The notes beneath the pieces are model-generated. The model searched no databases. It was not told the DNA's origin and worked only from the letters and a program-made list of their open reading frames with translations. Shown here piece by piece: positions 44,901 to 45,295 of a DNA stretch of 45,295 nucleotides. The position numbers and the translations under genes are program-made. Origin of the DNA: a virus. The stretch covers positions 1 to 45,295 of IMG/VR virus record IMGVR_UViG_3300017991_000026; one strand, given 5' to 3'. Numbering within the stretch: the stretch's first letter is position 1; each line of letters starts with the position of its first letter.

Positions 44901-44984
44901 GTTATTTTGCGGTCTCCGTAACCCCCCCCCCTTGTTCGCGCATTTTTACAATTTTACAAAATGATTTTATTATATAGGTTTTAG

Positions 44985-44999
44985 TTATAAAAAAATATT
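44985..44999. repeat. AT-core direct repeat, copy A
   Basis: TTATAAAAAAATATT, identical to 45037-45051, within the AT-rich centre of the origin-like structure. Spacing start to start is 52 bp, about five helical turns. Confidence 0.8.
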
Positions 45000-45036
45000 T
45001 TTAAATATAGTAATATATATATAAGTATATTTATAT

Positions 45037-45051
45037 TTATAAAAAAATATT
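45037..45051. repeat. AT-core direct repeat, copy B
   Basis: Second exact copy of TTATAAAAAAATATT in the AT-rich core (first at 44985-44999). Confidence 0.8.
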
Positions 45052-45172
45052 GTTCTAATAAGATTAGAGTGAAAATGGTTTGTAAAGTTGTAATTTTGCG
45101 CGGAAGAGGGGGGCACGTTACGGAGGTGACATTGATTGCAAAATAACAAGTTGCAAATTACATTGGCATGAT

Positions 45173-45295
45173 CTTTGCCTTATGATTTGTTGAATAAAAT
45201 CAATGATTTATGAGGGTGAAATAATGTGTTGACAACAAAATAACATTATGATAGAATTTCATCAATTGGATATGGATTTAACCATTAATAAAAAA
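45173..45295. repeat. Right copy of 123-bp terminal direct repeat
   Basis: Identical to bases 1-123, including promoter P1 (here 45229-45257). Joining the ends places the origin-like structure directly upstream of P1 and the early operon. Confidence 0.95.

Larger units (their letters stand above)
44901..45147. other. Origin-like long imperfect inverted repeat with AT-rich core
   Basis: Left-arm blocks pair with right-arm blocks in order: GTTATTTTGC (44901-44910) with GCAAAATAAC (45138-45147); CTCCGTAAC (44914-44922) with GTTACGGAG (45117-45125); a C-run plus TTGTTCGCGC (44926-44941) with 45098-45113 at 13/16. Each arm also has two half-sites of the dispersed palindrome 8 bp apart (TTACAA at 44946 and 44954; TTGTAA at 45080 and 45088). 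Between lies about 110 bp of almost pure A/T. This is the layout of a replication origin with iterons and an unwinding element. Confidence 0.65.

Overview
This window looks like one complete genome of a tailed dsDNA phage (Caudoviricetes, most likely podovirus-like). The first 123 bases recur exactly as the last 123, as expected for a circular or terminally redundant molecule, so the unique length would be 45,172 bp. The virion module has a large and small terminase, a P22-type portal, a scaffold-like protein, an SU10/DUF5309-type HK97-fold capsid protein, a head-tail adaptor, a beta-propeller tail nozzle and large internal/ejection proteins. No tail-length tape measure or contractile sheath was recognised. 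Nor did I find an integrase, a phage RNA polymerase, a CRISPR array, a TOPRIM primase or an intact tRNA. Several proteins carry Sec signal peptides and one a lipobox-like sequence, which suggests a bacterial host, probably Gram-negative. The host cannot be named from the sequence.

Layout. (1) 57-3404 (+): an early region of very small overlapping genes, many with cysteine pairs, behind a near-consensus sigma70 promoter at 57-85. (2) 3405-3703: a second strong promoter followed by a structured leader RNA. (3) 3704-15149 (+): DNA metabolism, with an ATP-dependent ligase, Cas4/AddB-like nuclease, RecA-like P-loop ATPase, HIRAN protein, DUF669-like ssDNA-binding protein, ParB-methyltransferase fusion, uracil-glycosylase/exonuclease/family A polymerase fusion and a DUF3987-like helicase. 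(4) 15136-18042 (+): small genes, a possible lysis cassette (lipoprotein and exported lysozyme-like enzyme), an HTH protein and a DUF1599-like protein. (5) 18078-43246 (-): the whole virion module, transcribed towards the middle from terS/terL at the right end. (6) 43615-44642 (+): a short four-gene operon with its own promoter and a rho-independent terminator. (7) 44704-45172: a non-coding inverted-repeat and AT-rich block that looks like a replication origin, next to promoter P1.

Three signals stand out. First, a 13-bp palindrome, TTGTAAWTTACAA, occurs 11 times perfectly and 4 times with one mismatch. Nearly every copy lies within a few bases of a stop codon and before the next gene block, dividing both arms into modules. 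Its half-site TTGTAA is also repeated twice in each arm of the origin-like structure. Second, there is a textbook -1 ribosomal frameshift signal at 24127-24192: slippery C CCU UUC abutting the stop codon, a 6-nt spacer and a 10+6 bp stem. It would fuse two internal virion genes into a 456-residue protein. Third, four consecutive genes between the terminase and portal region (37350-41110) each begin with a Sec signal peptide and contain appendage-like domains. Other oddities are a ParB-linked methyltransferase with DTDY in place of DPPY, a polymerase with His at the O-helix Phe762 position, a tail gene split by one in-frame TAA, and a recurring C-terminal helix motif in four small proteins.
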